Below are positions 16,538 through 27,600 of a stretch of DNA of 64,000 bases, piece by piece. The stretch's first letter is position 1; every line of letters starts with the position of its first letter. Source of the stretch: a virus; IMG/VR virus record IMGVR_UViG_3300020281_000001, positions 1 to 64,000 of that record. One strand, given 5' to 3'. The notes under the pieces were generated by a model. It was not told the DNA's origin. It saw only the letters and a program-made list of their open reading frames with translations, and made no database searches. Made by a program: the position numbers and the translations under genes.

Positions 16538-18954
16538 TGGTTAATATTAACTATAACAGTGCTTTTCCAGATCAGGTGGTACCTGAAGAAGAGAAAAAGT
16601 CAAAAGAGTATGGTTTACAAGTAGCCCAAGCAATTGAATATGAGTGGTTTAAAAACTCTAGTGGTCAAAATAGATATATTAATAATTTTCAAAATTTTAA
16701 TAGATTAAGACTTTATGCTAGAGGAGAACAACCAGTACAAAAATATAAAGATGAATTAGCTATAAATGGTGATTTATCTTATTTGAATTTAGATTGGAAA
16801 CCTGTTCCTATATTATCTAAGTTTGTAGATATAGTAGTAAATGGTATGACACAAAAAGGTTATGAAATAAAATCTTTTGCTCAAGATCCATTTGCTATAA
16901 AAAATAAAACTACATTTGCTCAAAACGCTATAAGAGATATTGAAAATAAAGAAATGATTGAAGCATTACAAGCTCAATTAGGTCCTAATGCTAATTTGTT
17001 TGCGTCAGCATCACCAGATGATTTACCTGGAACCACAGAAGAATTGGATCTTTATTTACAATTAAACTTTAAACAAAGTGTTGAAGTAGCAGAAGAAGAA
17101 GTTATAAATAATATTTTAGATTATAACAAGTATGATCAAGTAAAAAAACAATTAGCTTATGATCTTACTGTTTTAGGTATAGGTTGTGTTAAAACTGATT
17201 TTAATTTATCAGAAGGAATAACTATAGACTATGTAAATCCAGCTAATTTAGTATATTCATATACTGATGATCCTAACTTTGAAGATATATATTATGTAGG
17301 TGAAGTTAAAAGTATGTCTTTGTCAGAAGTTAAAAGACAGTTTCCTTATTTAACAGATGCAGAATTAGAAGAAATACAAAAATATCCAGGTAGAAATACA
17401 TATTTAGAAAATACTTGGTGGGGTCAAGATACTAAAGATCAAGTACAAATACTTTATTTTGAATATAAAACATATCAAGATCAAGTTTTTAAAATAAAAC
17501 AAACTGAACAAGGTTTAGAAAAAACATTAGAAAAACCAGATACATTTAATCCTCCACCTAGTGATAATTTCAATAGAATATCAAGATCAATAGAAGTATT
17601 ATATAGTGGTGCTAAAGTTTTAGGATTAGGTAATAATATTTTAAAATGGGAGTTAAGTGAAAACATGACTAGACCTTTTGGTGATACAACTAAAGTTAAT
17701 ATGAATTATGTTATTAGCTCACCTAGAATGTATCAAGGTCGTATAGAATCTATTGTAAGTAAAACTGTTGGTTTTGCAGATATGATTCAGTTAACTCATT
17801 TAAAATTACAACAAGTAATATCAAGATTAGTACCTGATGGTGTTTATTTAGATGTTGATGGATTAGCAGAAGTTGATTTAGGTAATGGAACAAATTATAA
17901 TCCTGCTGAAGCATTAAATATGTATTTTCAAACAGGTAGCGTAGTAGGAAGATCTTTAACTCAAGATGGTGATTTAAATAGAGGTAAGGTGCCTGTACAA
18001 GAATTACAAACCTCTTCCGGTATGTCTAAAATACAGTCGATGATACAAACTTATCAATATTATTTACAAATGATAAGAGATGTAACCGGACTTAATGAAG
18101 CAAGAGATGGCAGTACACCTGATAAAAACGCTTTAGTTGGGTTACAAAAACTAGCAGCTGCTAATTCTAATACAGCTACTAGACATGTATTACAAGCTTT
18201 AATGTATTTAACTGTAAGAATTTGTGAAAATATTAGTTTAAGAGTATCAGACATGTTACAGTTTCCAACAACTAAACAGTCTTTGATAAACAGTATAAAT
18301 GGTTTTAATACATCAACATTACAAGAAATTGAAAAATTATCTTTACATGATTTTGGAATATTTTTAGAACTTGAACCTGATGAAGAAGAAAAAGCTCAAC
18401 TAGAACAAAGTATACAAATTGCATTGCAAGCTAAAAATATAGGTTTAGAAGATGCTATAGATTTAAGAGAAATAAAAAATATTAAACTTGCTAATCAAAT
18501 GCTTAAATTAAGACAAAAACAAAAGCAAGAAAAAGATAGAGCTCAACAATTAGAAAATATACAAGCACAAGCAAATGCTAACGCCCAGTCAGCTGAAAAA
18601 GCAGCCATGGCAGAAGTACAAAAAAATCAAGCATTAGCTGATACAGAGGTTCAAATAGAACAAGCAAAATCTCAATTTGAAATACAACGTATGGAGCAAG
18701 AAGCATTAATTAAAAAACAATTAATGGCTGAAGAATTTAGATATAACATACAACTTGAAGAAATGAGATCTCAAACAAAACGTCAAAAAGAAACGGAAAT
18801 AGAAGATAGAAAAGATAAACGCATACAAATGCAAGGAACTCAAGAGAGTGAATTAATAAATCAAAGACAAAATGATACATTACCTATAAATTTTGAAAGT
18901 GCTGGTAATGATAATTTAGATGGGTTTGGTTTAGAGCAGTTTGCTCCACAATAG
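16537..18954 (+). CDS. Portal protein
   Basis: An 805-residue podovirus-type portal. The N terminus (AQAIEYEWFKNSSGQNRYIN) and RLYARGEQPVQKYKDE are followed by LDWKPVPILSKFVDIVVNGM, the segment typical of large portal proteins in marine podoviruses. The C-terminal ~150 residues are Gln/Glu/Lys-rich and coiled-coil (QANANAQSAEKAAMAEVQ), probably a long barrel or internal crown. It forms the dodecameric DNA channel at the head vertex. The start ATG overlaps the terL stop by one base. No frameshift is seen. Confidence 0.9.
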   Translation: MVNINYNSAFPDQVVPEEEKKSKEYGLQVAQAIEYEWFKNSSGQNRYINNFQNFNRLRLYARGEQPVQKYKDELAINGDLSYLNLDWKPVPILSKFVDIVVNGMTQKGYEIKSFAQDPFAIKNKTTFAQNAIRDIENKEMIEALQAQLGPNANLFASASPDDLPGTTEELDLYLQLNFKQSVEVAEEEVINNILDYNKYDQVKKQLAYDLTVLGIGCVKTDFNLSEGITIDYVNPANLVYSYTDDPNFEDIYYVGEVKSMSLSEVKRQFPYLTDAELEEIQKYPGRNTYLENTWWGQDTKDQVQILYFEYKTYQDQVFKIKQTEQGLEKTLEKPDTFNPPPSDNFNRISRSIEVLYSGAKVLGLGNNILKWELSENMTRPFGDTTKVNMNYVISSPRMYQGRIESIVSKTVGFADMIQLTHLKLQQVISRLVPDGVYLDVDGLAEVDLGNGTNYNPAEALNMYFQTGSVVGRSLTQDGDLNRGKVPVQELQTSSGMSKIQSMIQTYQYYLQMIRDVTGLNEARDGSTPDKNALVGLQKLAAANSNTATRHVLQALMYLTVRICENISLRVSDMLQFPTTKQSLINSINGFNTSTLQEIEKLSLHDFGIFLELEPDEEEKAQLEQSIQIALQAKNIGLEDAIDLREIKNIKLANQMLKLRQKQKQEKDRAQQLENIQAQANANAQSAEKAAMAEVQKNQALADTEVQIEQAKSQFEIQRMEQEALIKKQLMAEEFRYNIQLEEMRSQTKRQKETEIEDRKDKRIQMQGTQESELINQRQNDTLPINFESAGNDNLDGFGLEQFAPQ

Positions 18955-18979
18955 ATTATTAATTTTATATTATTATATT

Positions 18980-20260
18980 ATGTCACAAAAAGAAGAAACA
19001 ATGGTTGAAGAACCTGTAAAAGAAACTAAACAAGAACAAATTGTAGATACTACACCTCCAAAAGAAGAAGGTAGTTTTAAAATAAAAAAAGTTGTTAAAC
19101 CAAAACAATTAGGTGAAGAAAAAATAATCCCTGATTTAATAAAAGTAGATTTAACTAAAAAACCAAAAGAAGATGCCATTCCAGTCGGAGAAACAAAGAA
19201 GGTGGATGTGGGCGAACAAGCCGGAGATAGCTCTAAGGTGGACGAACAAATACAAAGCACCAACGAAAATGTTACAGATAAAAAAGAATCTGAAGAAATA
19301 AAAGAAGAGTCTGATTCACCTTTACAATTAATAACAGATGAAGAAGATAACACTGACGAGACAAGAGTGGCAGGAAGCGATGAAACTACCACTACCTCAC
19401 AGGAACAAGAAAAAGTATTACAGGAAACTGAAACACAAAAGTTACCTGAAAACATAGAAAAATTAATAAAATTCATGGAAGAAACAGGTGGTAATATACA
19501 AGATTACGCCCGTTTAAATGCTGATTATACAAATATAAATAATGATGTATTACTTCATGAATATTATAAACAAGCTAAACCTCATTTAGATGCTGAAGAA
19601 AGAAACTTTATAATTGAAGATTCTTTTAGATTTGACGCTGAGGTGGATGATGAGCGAGATATAAAAAAGAAAAAACTTGCTTATAAAGAAGAGATAGCGA
19701 AAGCCAAAAACTATTTAGAGGGCCTAAAAACAAAGTATTATGACGAAATCAAGTTGAGACCCGGCATAACACAGGACCAACAAAAAGCGACTGACTTTTT
19801 TAATCGCTATAATGAAGAACAAAAAGTACGTAAAGCTAGTCATGAAAGGTTTGTATCTGAAACAAAAAACCTTCTCAACGAAGAATTCAAAGGTTTTGAT
19901 TTTAAATTAGGAGATAAAAAATTCAGATATGGTATTAAAGACCCTTCATCAGTGGCCAAAAGTCAAAGTGATATATCAACCTTTATTAAGACGTTCTTAA
20001 ATGAAAAAGGTGATGTAACTGACGCAAAAGGATACCACAAAGCTTTATTTACCGCACGTAATGCTGATACTATTGCTAATCACTTTTATGAGCAAGGAAA
20101 AACCGATGCAATAAAAGAACAAATAGCTAAATCAAAAAATATATCAACTGAACCTCGTAAAACAGCTTCAGGTGAATTATTTGTTAATGGTTTAAGAGTA
20201 AAAGCAATTAGTGGCGTTGATTCTTCAAAATTAAAAATAAAGAAAAGAACGTTTAATTAA
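18980..20260 (+). CDS. Scaffolding-type protein
   Basis: I start at ATG 18980 (MSQKEETMVEEPVKETKQEQ), since the in-frame ATG at 18941 would lie in the portal gene. The 426-residue protein is very acidic in its first 170 residues (runs of Glu, Asp, Thr, Lys). A helical region (EEIAKAKNYLEGLKTKYYDE) and a basic C-terminal end (KLKIKKRTFN) follow. An acidic, coiled protein between portal and capsid genes is the usual place and make-up of a scaffold. Several stretches (about 19165-19260, 19350-19400, 19640-19800) have raised G+C. Confidence 0.75.
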   Translation: MSQKEETMVEEPVKETKQEQIVDTTPPKEEGSFKIKKVVKPKQLGEEKIIPDLIKVDLTKKPKEDAIPVGETKKVDVGEQAGDSSKVDEQIQSTNENVTDKKESEEIKEESDSPLQLITDEEDNTDETRVAGSDETTTTSQEQEKVLQETETQKLPENIEKLIKFMEETGGNIQDYARLNADYTNINNDVLLHEYYKQAKPHLDAEERNFIIEDSFRFDAEVDDERDIKKKKLAYKEEIAKAKNYLEGLKTKYYDEIKLRPGITQDQQKATDFFNRYNEEQKVRKASHERFVSETKNLLNEEFKGFDFKLGDKKFRYGIKDPSSVAKSQSDISTFIKTFLNEKGDVTDAKGYHKALFTARNADTIANHFYEQGKTDAIKEQIAKSKNISTEPRKTASGELFVNGLRVKAISGVDSSKLKIKKRTFN

Positions 20261-20277
20261 AAATAAATAAATAAATT

Positions 20278-21726
20278 ATGGGAATTTTAACTCCACAATT
20301 TGGTTCAATAGTTCCTGCTCCTAATCAGCAGCTATTAGCCAGTAATTACTTATCTTTTACAGATGGTAATAATGATTTTGCGCAGCAATATCTACCTGAG
20401 ATATATGAGCAAGAAGTAGAAAGATATGGAAATAGAACTCTTTCTGGTTTTTTACGTATGGTAGGTGCTGAAATGCCTATGACTTCAGATCAAGTTGTTT
20501 GGTCAGAACAAAATAGACTACATATTGCGTATGATAATTGTACTCACAACGGAACAAGAAGAGTAACTGTTCCAGCTCCTACTTCTCCAGGTGTAACTAG
20601 AAATGTTATTTCACCCGGTTCAACAGTAGTTTTATTAGATGATCAAGGTGCAGAGCTTAAAGGTGTTGTAACTGATTCAGATACTGCAAACGGTCACGTT
20701 GACGTAGCTCCTTACACAGCACAAACTTTAGCTAGCATTAATGCAAATAAATTTAAAATATTTGTATATGGTTCAGAGTTTCTTAAAGGTGCATCTACAT
20801 CTAATGCCGCTGCAGGTGCTATAACAGGTAATACTTCTGTTCAACCACAAATAACTGTAACTCCTGCTTTTCAACAATACAACAATTCACCTATCATAAT
20901 TAGAAACGTTTATACAATAAACGGATCTGATATGGCTCAAATAGGTTGGGTTGAAGTTGCTACAGAAGACGGAACTACAGGTTATTTATGGTATTTAAAA
21001 GCTGAGTCTGAAACAAGACTTAGATTTGAAGATTATTTAGAAATGGTATGTGTTGAAGGTGAAAAAGCTGTTAACATTGGAGCTGGTGATGCATTTGCTG
21101 CTGGTTTCAAAGGTACTGAAGGTCTTTTTGCTGCTATCTCTACAAGAGGTAACGTAGAAGTAGGATTTTCTGCGGCTTCTGGTTTAGATGACTTTGATGC
21201 AATACTTAAAAACCTAGATACTCAAGGTGCTATTGAAGAAAATATGTTATTCTTACAAAGATCTACAGCTTTAGATTTTGATAATATGTTATCTAATGTA
21301 TCTTATGGTAGCAACGGTGGTACTGCTTATGGATTATTTGAAAACTCAGAAGAAATGGCTTTAAATCTTGGATTTAGTGGTTTCAGAAGAGGTTCATATG
21401 ACTTCTACAAAACTGATTGGAAATACTTAAATGATGCTTCTACAAGAGGTGCTATTGATGGTACTCAATCAATTGAAGGTGTATTAATCCCCGCTGGTAC
21501 TTCAACTGTTTATGACCAAATTTTAGGTACCAACATTAGAAGACCATTCTTACACGTTAGATATAGAGCTTCTCAAACAGAAGACAGACGTATGAAGTCT
21601 TGGTTAACTGGATCAGCTGGAGGTGCTTACACTTCTAATCTTGATGCTATGGAAGTAAACTTCCTATCAGAAAGATGTTTAGTAACTCAAGCTGCAAATA
21701 ACTTTGTATTATTCAAAGGTATTTAA
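20278..21726 (+). CDS. Major capsid protein
   Basis: A 482-residue protein (MGILTPQFGSIVPAPNQQLL). It occupies the canonical place after portal and scaffold and has an evenly folded composition with few low-complexity parts. The region EVERYGNRTLSGFLRMVGAE and the C-terminal RPFLHVRYRASQTEDRRMKS fit an HK97-fold capsid of marine podovirus-like phages. Its codons use slightly more C at third positions than most genes here, consistent with high expression. It is followed by a hairpin at 21743. HK97 fold is inferred from context. Confidence 0.85.
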   Translation: MGILTPQFGSIVPAPNQQLLASNYLSFTDGNNDFAQQYLPEIYEQEVERYGNRTLSGFLRMVGAEMPMTSDQVVWSEQNRLHIAYDNCTHNGTRRVTVPAPTSPGVTRNVISPGSTVVLLDDQGAELKGVVTDSDTANGHVDVAPYTAQTLASINANKFKIFVYGSEFLKGASTSNAAAGAITGNTSVQPQITVTPAFQQYNNSPIIIRNVYTINGSDMAQIGWVEVATEDGTTGYLWYLKAESETRLRFEDYLEMVCVEGEKAVNIGAGDAFAAGFKGTEGLFAAISTRGNVEVGFSAASGLDDFDAILKNLDTQGAIEENMLFLQRSTALDFDNMLSNVSYGSNGGTAYGLFENSEEMALNLGFSGFRRGSYDFYKTDWKYLNDASTRGAIDGTQSIEGVLIPAGTSTVYDQILGTNIRRPFLHVRYRASQTEDRRMKSWLTGSAGGAYTSNLDAMEVNFLSERCLVTQAANNFVLFKGI

Positions 21727-21737
21727 TTTTTTAGTAA

Positions 21738-21770
21738 AGAAAGGAGCATCTTAATGGTGCTCCTGCCTTT
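21738..21770 (+). terminator. Hairpin after the capsid gene
   Basis: GGAGCATC (21743-21750) pairs with GGTGCTCC (21756-21763) as an 8-bp stem with one G-U pair and a TTAAT loop. The following bases are TGCCTTT, so the T-run is weak; partial termination or 3' end stabilisation of capsid mRNA is likely. Confidence 0.6.
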
Positions 21771-21797
21771 ACATTAACTATTTAATTATATTATATC

Positions 21798-22568
21798 ATG
21801 AAAACAAAAATTGAAAAATCAGCTGTTAAAGATAGCTGGGAAGTAAAAGATAGAACATATGTTTTAACTGGACCTTATAGTCCTTTAACATACAAAATAC
21901 CATCAAGACACACAACTAGGCATTCACTATTGTGGTATGATGAAAAAAATAAAGAACAAAGAGAAATTAGATATGCAACTAATCAAAACTCTCCTTTTAA
22001 AGATGAACAAAAAGGAGAAGCAACATTAGGCCATATAATATTTAGAGATGGTTCTTTATTTGTAAAAAAAGAAGATCAAGCTCTTCAAAAAATATTATCT
22101 TTATATCACCCTTTAAAAAATAAAAGATATAGAGAAGTTGATGAAGTAATAGAAGCTGAAGATGATTTAATAGATCTTGAAATGGAAATAGATGCTTTAA
22201 ATATGGCAAGAACAGTTGATATTGATCAAGCAGAAGCTATATTAAGAGTAGAGGTTGGATCTAAGGTATCTGAAATGAGTTCTAAGGAAATTAAAAGAGA
22301 TTTATTAGTGTTTGCTAAAAAGAACGCAAAGCTGTTTTTAGATTTAGCTAACGATGATAATGTTCAATTAAGAAACTTTGCAATAAAAGCAACTGAAGCA
22401 GGTATAATAACCTTAAGTTCAGATCAAAAAACTTTCCACTGGGCATCTAATAATAAAAAATTAATGACCGTACCATTTGATGAACACCCATATTCAGCAA
22501 TGGCACAATTTTTTAAGACAGATGAAGGACTTGATATATACAAGTCTATAGAGAAAAAACTTTCTTAA
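21798..22568 (+). CDS. Hypothetical protein in head module, 256 aa
   Basis: The protein starts MKTKIEKSAVKDSWEVKDRT. The N-terminal half is beta-type (LLWYDEKNKEQREIRYATNQ). The C-terminal half is helical and acidic (VIEAEDDLIDLEMEIDALNM, MSSKEIKRDLLVFAKKNAKL). It lies alone between two hairpins, after the capsid gene. I do not recognise a named family. A head vertex or assembly role is plausible from location. Confidence 0.65.
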   Translation: MKTKIEKSAVKDSWEVKDRTYVLTGPYSPLTYKIPSRHTTRHSLLWYDEKNKEQREIRYATNQNSPFKDEQKGEATLGHIIFRDGSLFVKKEDQALQKILSLYHPLKNKRYREVDEVIEAEDDLIDLEMEIDALNMARTVDIDQAEAILRVEVGSKVSEMSSKEIKRDLLVFAKKNAKLFLDLANDDNVQLRNFAIKATEAGIITLSSDQKTFHWASNNKKLMTVPFDEHPYSAMAQFFKTDEGLDIYKSIEKKLS

Positions 22569-22582
22569 TATGTAATACTAAT

Positions 22583-22612
22583 AAGGGAGGTGTAACGCCT
22601 CCTTTATTATAA
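22583..22612 (+). terminator. Rho-independent terminator-like hairpin
   Basis: GGAGGTG (22586-22592) pairs with CGCCTCC (22596-22602) around a TAA loop, extended by weak A-T/G-T pairs, and followed by TTTATTATAATAAAAA. This is a better intrinsic terminator than the one after the capsid gene. Confidence 0.7.
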
Positions 22613-22624
22613 TAAAAAATACAC

Positions 22625-23383
22625 ATGGCTATAAACGTAAATACGGTATATCAAACTGTTTTACTTATACTAAATAAAGAACAAAGAGGTTATATAACAC
22701 CAACTGAGTTTAATAGTTTAGGAACACAAGTACAACTAGAAATATTTGAAAAATATTTTGAAGACATGAACCAGCAAATACGTGTTCCACAAACAGACAC
22801 AGATTATGCTGATAGAGTAAAAAATTTAGATGAAAAAATAGCTATATTTAAAACATTTGGTAACGCTTCTTATGTTACCTCAGGTACACTTTCTTATTGG
22901 GTACCACCAACTTCAGACTCATATGGTAACACTGTAGATCTTTATAGATTAGGTACAGTTTTATATAATAATGAAACAGAAGTACAAAGATTAGATAGAC
23001 AAGAGTTTTATCAAGTAGACAAGTCTTTGTTAACAAAACCTTCAACAACTTTTCCTGCATATTTATATGAAGATAATAAACTATATGTTAAACCAACAAC
23101 TATAGTTACAGATGGTGATATACAGTTAGATTATATTAGAAAACCTAATAATCCAATATGGGGTTTTGATGTAGGTACTCTGGGTCAATATGTATATAAT
23201 AACGCTGATTATAATCCAACAAACGCACCAACAGGTTCTCGTAATTTTGAGTTACATGAATCAGAACAAACTAATGTTATACTTCAAATTTTAAAATATG
23301 CTGGAGTTATAATAAGAGATCCACAAATAGTACAAGATGCTTCACAGCAAGTTGCTATAAATGAACAGAACGAAAAAATATAA
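22625..23383 (+). CDS. Head-tail connector/adaptor-like protein
   Basis: A 252-residue protein (MAINVNTVYQTVLLILNKEQ). Early residues RGYITPTEFNSLGTQVQLEI, then YLYEDNKLYVKPTTIV and DIQLDYIRKPNNP, form the pattern of a marine podovirus connector that follows the capsid gene. It likely attaches the portal to the tail tube. The next gene begins 6 bp after the stop. The assignment rests on order and pattern, not on a search. Confidence 0.6.
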   Translation: MAINVNTVYQTVLLILNKEQRGYITPTEFNSLGTQVQLEIFEKYFEDMNQQIRVPQTDTDYADRVKNLDEKIAIFKTFGNASYVTSGTLSYWVPPTSDSYGNTVDLYRLGTVLYNNETEVQRLDRQEFYQVDKSLLTKPSTTFPAYLYEDNKLYVKPTTIVTDGDIQLDYIRKPNNPIWGFDVGTLGQYVYNNADYNPTNAPTGSRNFELHESEQTNVILQILKYAGVIIRDPQIVQDASQQVAINEQNEKI

Positions 23384-23389
23384 TAAACT

Positions 23390-24613
23390 ATGTCACAACC
23401 AAACGGAGGTTTAATTACTGAGACAAACGCACAATATTATGCAGGAAGTCAAATTTTTATTGCTACTGAAAATCAAACTATTTTTAAAGCTACTTTTGAT
23501 ACAGATATAACATTTGGAAGTTCTGATCCTACAAAAGAAGCATATAATGATAATAATTTTAGATTATATACAAGTTCAACAGGAGCAACAGGTACGTTTA
23601 CAGAATATACAACAGATTATACAGTAGTAAATAATACATTTACGTTACCAGCTCAAGCTGCTGGTACTTATGTAGTTATACAGCTTTTAACTCAAGGTGG
23701 TGGTAATTATGGTAACAAAGATGCTTTAGGTAAAGTTGTACAAGAAAATTATAATAGTTATTCATACATAAGAGTTGCAGAGCTTGTAACAAATTTTTTA
23801 GTAGCTTATGTAGGGGCTGGTAAGCTTATACCTAGTGTTAAAAGAACAGATGTTATTTTTCACACTAAAAGAGCTTTACAAGAATTTAGCTATGATACTT
23901 TAAGAAGTATTAAATCTCAAGAACTTACTATACCAGATAGTTTAAGTGTTCCAATACCTCAAGACTACGTTAATTATGTTAATGTTTCTTGGATAGATGA
24001 AAACGGTTTAAAACACCCTATTTATCCTAATTCATTAACAATTAATCCTTATAGTAAACCTATTCAAGATACTAATGGTGTTGCCACACAAGATAATGAT
24101 GGTAGAAATTTAAGTGGTACTTCATTAACAGAAGAAAGATACAGAGAACAAAATAATGAAATATTACAAGAAATAAGAGATGATATAACAGGTAGACTTA
24201 TATCAGATGGTTTATATGGTTATTACGGATATGGTTTATATGGTTATGGTCAAATGTATGGATTACAACCAGAAAGAGCTCAAATGAACGGTTGGTTTAC
24301 TATTAATGATAGAGATGGTAAGTTTTCTTTTTCTAGTGATTTAAAAGAAAAATTAATTGTTTTAGAATATGTTTCAGATGGTCTTGCATATGATCAAGAC
24401 ATGCGAGTTCCAAAGCTAGCAGAAGAAGCTGTATACGCTTATTTAAGTCACGCAATATTAGCAAGTAGAATAAATCAACCTGAATATATAATAAGAAGAT
24501 TACAAAAAGAAAAAAGTGCAAAACTAAGAAACGCAAAAATAAGATTATCTAATATAAAATCTAATGAGTTTATTCAGATTATGAGAGGTAAATCTAAATG
24601 GCTTAAAAACTAA
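23390..24613 (+). CDS. Tail-tube/connector structural protein, 407 aa
   Basis: The N-terminal ~110 residues form a beta domain (ATFDTDITFGSSDPTKEAYN), like the T7 tail fibre/tubular N-terminal fold. A linker and a helical adaptor region follow (NFLVAYVGAGKLIPSVKRTD, ALQEFSYDTLRSIKSQELTI). A Tyr/Gly-rich loop (YGYYGYGLYGYGQMYG) lies near residue 275. The order (capsid, connector, this, very large tail protein) fits a T7-like tail tubular A protein. It ends 5 bp before the next gene. Confidence 0.65.
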   Translation: MSQPNGGLITETNAQYYAGSQIFIATENQTIFKATFDTDITFGSSDPTKEAYNDNNFRLYTSSTGATGTFTEYTTDYTVVNNTFTLPAQAAGTYVVIQLLTQGGGNYGNKDALGKVVQENYNSYSYIRVAELVTNFLVAYVGAGKLIPSVKRTDVIFHTKRALQEFSYDTLRSIKSQELTIPDSLSVPIPQDYVNYVNVSWIDENGLKHPIYPNSLTINPYSKPIQDTNGVATQDNDGRNLSGTSLTEERYREQNNEILQEIRDDITGRLISDGLYGYYGYGLYGYGQMYGLQPERAQMNGWFTINDRDGKFSFSSDLKEKLIVLEYVSDGLAYDQDMRVPKLAEEAVYAYLSHAILASRINQPEYIIRRLQKEKSAKLRNAKIRLSNIKSNEFIQIMRGKSKWLKN

Positions 24614-24618
24614 ATTAA

Positions 24619-27600
24619 ATGGCAGAAGTTAAAAATGCTTTTATTAAGTCCAAAATGAATAAAGACCTGGATGCCAGGCTTTTACCAAATGGTGAATATC
24701 GTGAAGGAGTTAATATACAAGTAAGTAAATCAGAAGGTGCCGACGTTGGAGCGTTAGAAAATGTATTAGGTAATATTGAAATACAAGATTATAGAACTTT
24801 AAGTGGTTGTAACTGTGACTTAGAAACAATTGGTTTTTATACAGACGAAGTGAGTACGAACATATATATATTCCTAACTGACTATGATGAAACAGTAAAC
24901 ACAAATACATATACATATACACCACAATCACTTAATTATTCTACTACAGCTAATAATTATGTGTATGTTTATAACGTAGCTACAGGTGTTTCTACTAAAT
25001 TATTAAGTGGTGCGTTTTTAAATTTTTCTAAAAACAAACCAATTATAGGTGTTAACTTGTTAGAAAATATTTTATTTTGGACTGACAATAGAAATCAACC
25101 AAGAAGAATAGATGTAACTAAAGAAGCAGGATATTATACAACAGAAGACCAAATATCTGTTGCAACGTATGCTCCTTTTCAACCTATAAATTTATATTAC
25201 AAAAGAGAATCAGCATTTTTACCTAATGGAGGTTCAGCTATCACAGATGGTATAACTTCTACAGGAAGTAGTACTATATTAATAACATCTGATAATCGTT
25301 TAGGTATTGCTGCTACATTAGGAACAGATCCTAAAACTTTAGTAGGAGCTACTATTACAGCTGTAGATGCAAACGGTGCAACTGTACCTGGTATACCAGC
25401 TAACTCAGTATTACAAAGTTTTGCTAATGGTAATCAAATGACTATAATTGATGTTGCTAACATAGCGGCTGGTACACCTTTAGCAACTGTAACTCAAGAT
25501 ATACCTTCTGGTACTACTATATATTTTAATCAGAACACTCTTACCAATATATCTACACCTAACTATTATGTAACCAGCATGTTAGATGCTAGTAGTAAAA
25601 TGAATCCAGGTGGAACATATAATGCAGATTATCCTGGTCTAACAACAAATCCTAATTATAACCCTAAGTTTAATGGAGATCCTGATTTTTTAGAGGATAA
25701 ATTTGTAAAGTTTAGTTATAGATTTAAATATGATACAGGTGAATATTCTATTATGGCACCATTTACGCAAGCTGCTTTTATACCTAAACAAGATGGTTAT
25801 TTTTTAAATAATACAACTCCTACAGGTATGACTACTGATGAACAATCTACGTTCAGAAGTACGGTAGTTGATTTTATGGAAAATAAAGTTAATAATATTA
25901 TATTACAAATACCTACACCATTAGATGAAAACAATAATCATATACCTGCTAATGAGCTGTTTACAAAGTTAAAAATTGAAGAAATAGAAATACTATATAA
26001 AGAATCAGATGCTTTAGCTGTTCAAGTAGTAGATGCTATATCCTGGGAAGGAACTGGTGGTTATGCAGAACTTGGTGGTGCTGGTAATGTAATACCTTTT
26101 AATTATCAAAGTACTAAACCTTATAAAACTTTACCTGAAAGCGAATTAATAAGAGTTTATGATAAAGCACCTGTTAGAGCTTTAGGACAAGAAATAATAA
26201 GTAATAGAGTTGTATATAGTAACTTTCAAAACAAACACACGCCGCCAGAAACTTTAAACTATAATGTAGCTGTATCAGAAAAATATACAAATTTTGTAAC
26301 AGATGATCCTACTGTTCCGGCTCCTCTTTATAAAACATCATCTAGAGAGTATCCAATGCACACTATTAAACAAAATAGAAACTATCAAGTTGGTGTTGTT
26401 TTATCTGATAAATATGGTAGATCATCTACTACAATATTATCATCAGCAACAAGTCAAGGAACAGATGAAGATAATTTAACTTTATTAGGTGATACAATAT
26501 ATTTTCCTTATAATACCGTATCTAGTACTAATAATGCAGATAATAATATAAACACATGGCCAGGAGATTCTATTAAAGTATTATTTAATGAGATCATACC
26601 TGAATTTCAAGCTAACACACAAAGCGGTTGGCCAGGTTTATATAATGGTGATCCTACAAGTGCAAGTTATAATCCTTTAGGTTGGTATAGTTATAAAATA
26701 GTGGTTAAACAAACAGAGCAAGATTATTATAATGTGTATCTTCCTGGTTTAATGAATTTTTATCCTCCTGTTACAGATGATCCAGATGTAGCTGGATCTG
26801 TGTCTTATATAACTTTATTAAATGATAATATAAATAAAGTACCAAGAGATCTTACAGAAGTAGGTCCAGAACAAAAACAATTTAGAAGTTCTGTTCGTTT
26901 ATTTGGTAGAGTAGCACCTTCTTCAATAGCTCAACCTTTAAATAATTATCAATTTAACCCTATAAACACAGCTACAAATATTGCTTTACCTGATACAGTT
27001 GCTACAATTAGTGATCAAAATGATTTGTTTGATAATACTACCAATATAAAGTTTGGATCTATATATCAAACAGCTTCTAACCCATCAATGGCTAGAGTAT
27101 CTATAAATCAAGCTGTTGGATCTACAGTTCCTGCTTCAGGTACAACAGCTGTTAATACTTGGTTAAGTATATATGAAACAATACCTACTGAATCAAGATT
27201 AGATATATATTGGGAAACATCTACAACAGGTACAATAGCCGAGCTAAATGAAGCTATACAAACAACAGCAGGTATAAAAGGATTTACAACAGATACAAGT
27301 AGTAATCCACCATCTAGCTGGACATTTAATTTATTTGAAGATATAGCTCCTGGTCAATCTCCTAATGTGGTTTATAGTGGAAGTTATGCTACAGCTGTGG
27401 CTAAACCATTTTTCCCTTATACTGAAGATGCTGCAGGATTAAAAACAGTAGTACAAAACAGTAATATAGCTGGAGCAGTTGCTACATCTGGAACTGCTAT
27501 GCCAACAACACAACAACCTGGTTTTCAAGTTGTTAATAACAACGGTGAAGATGTTTCTAATAAATTTAAATTAGTAAAAAACTCAAGCGTATCGCCTGTT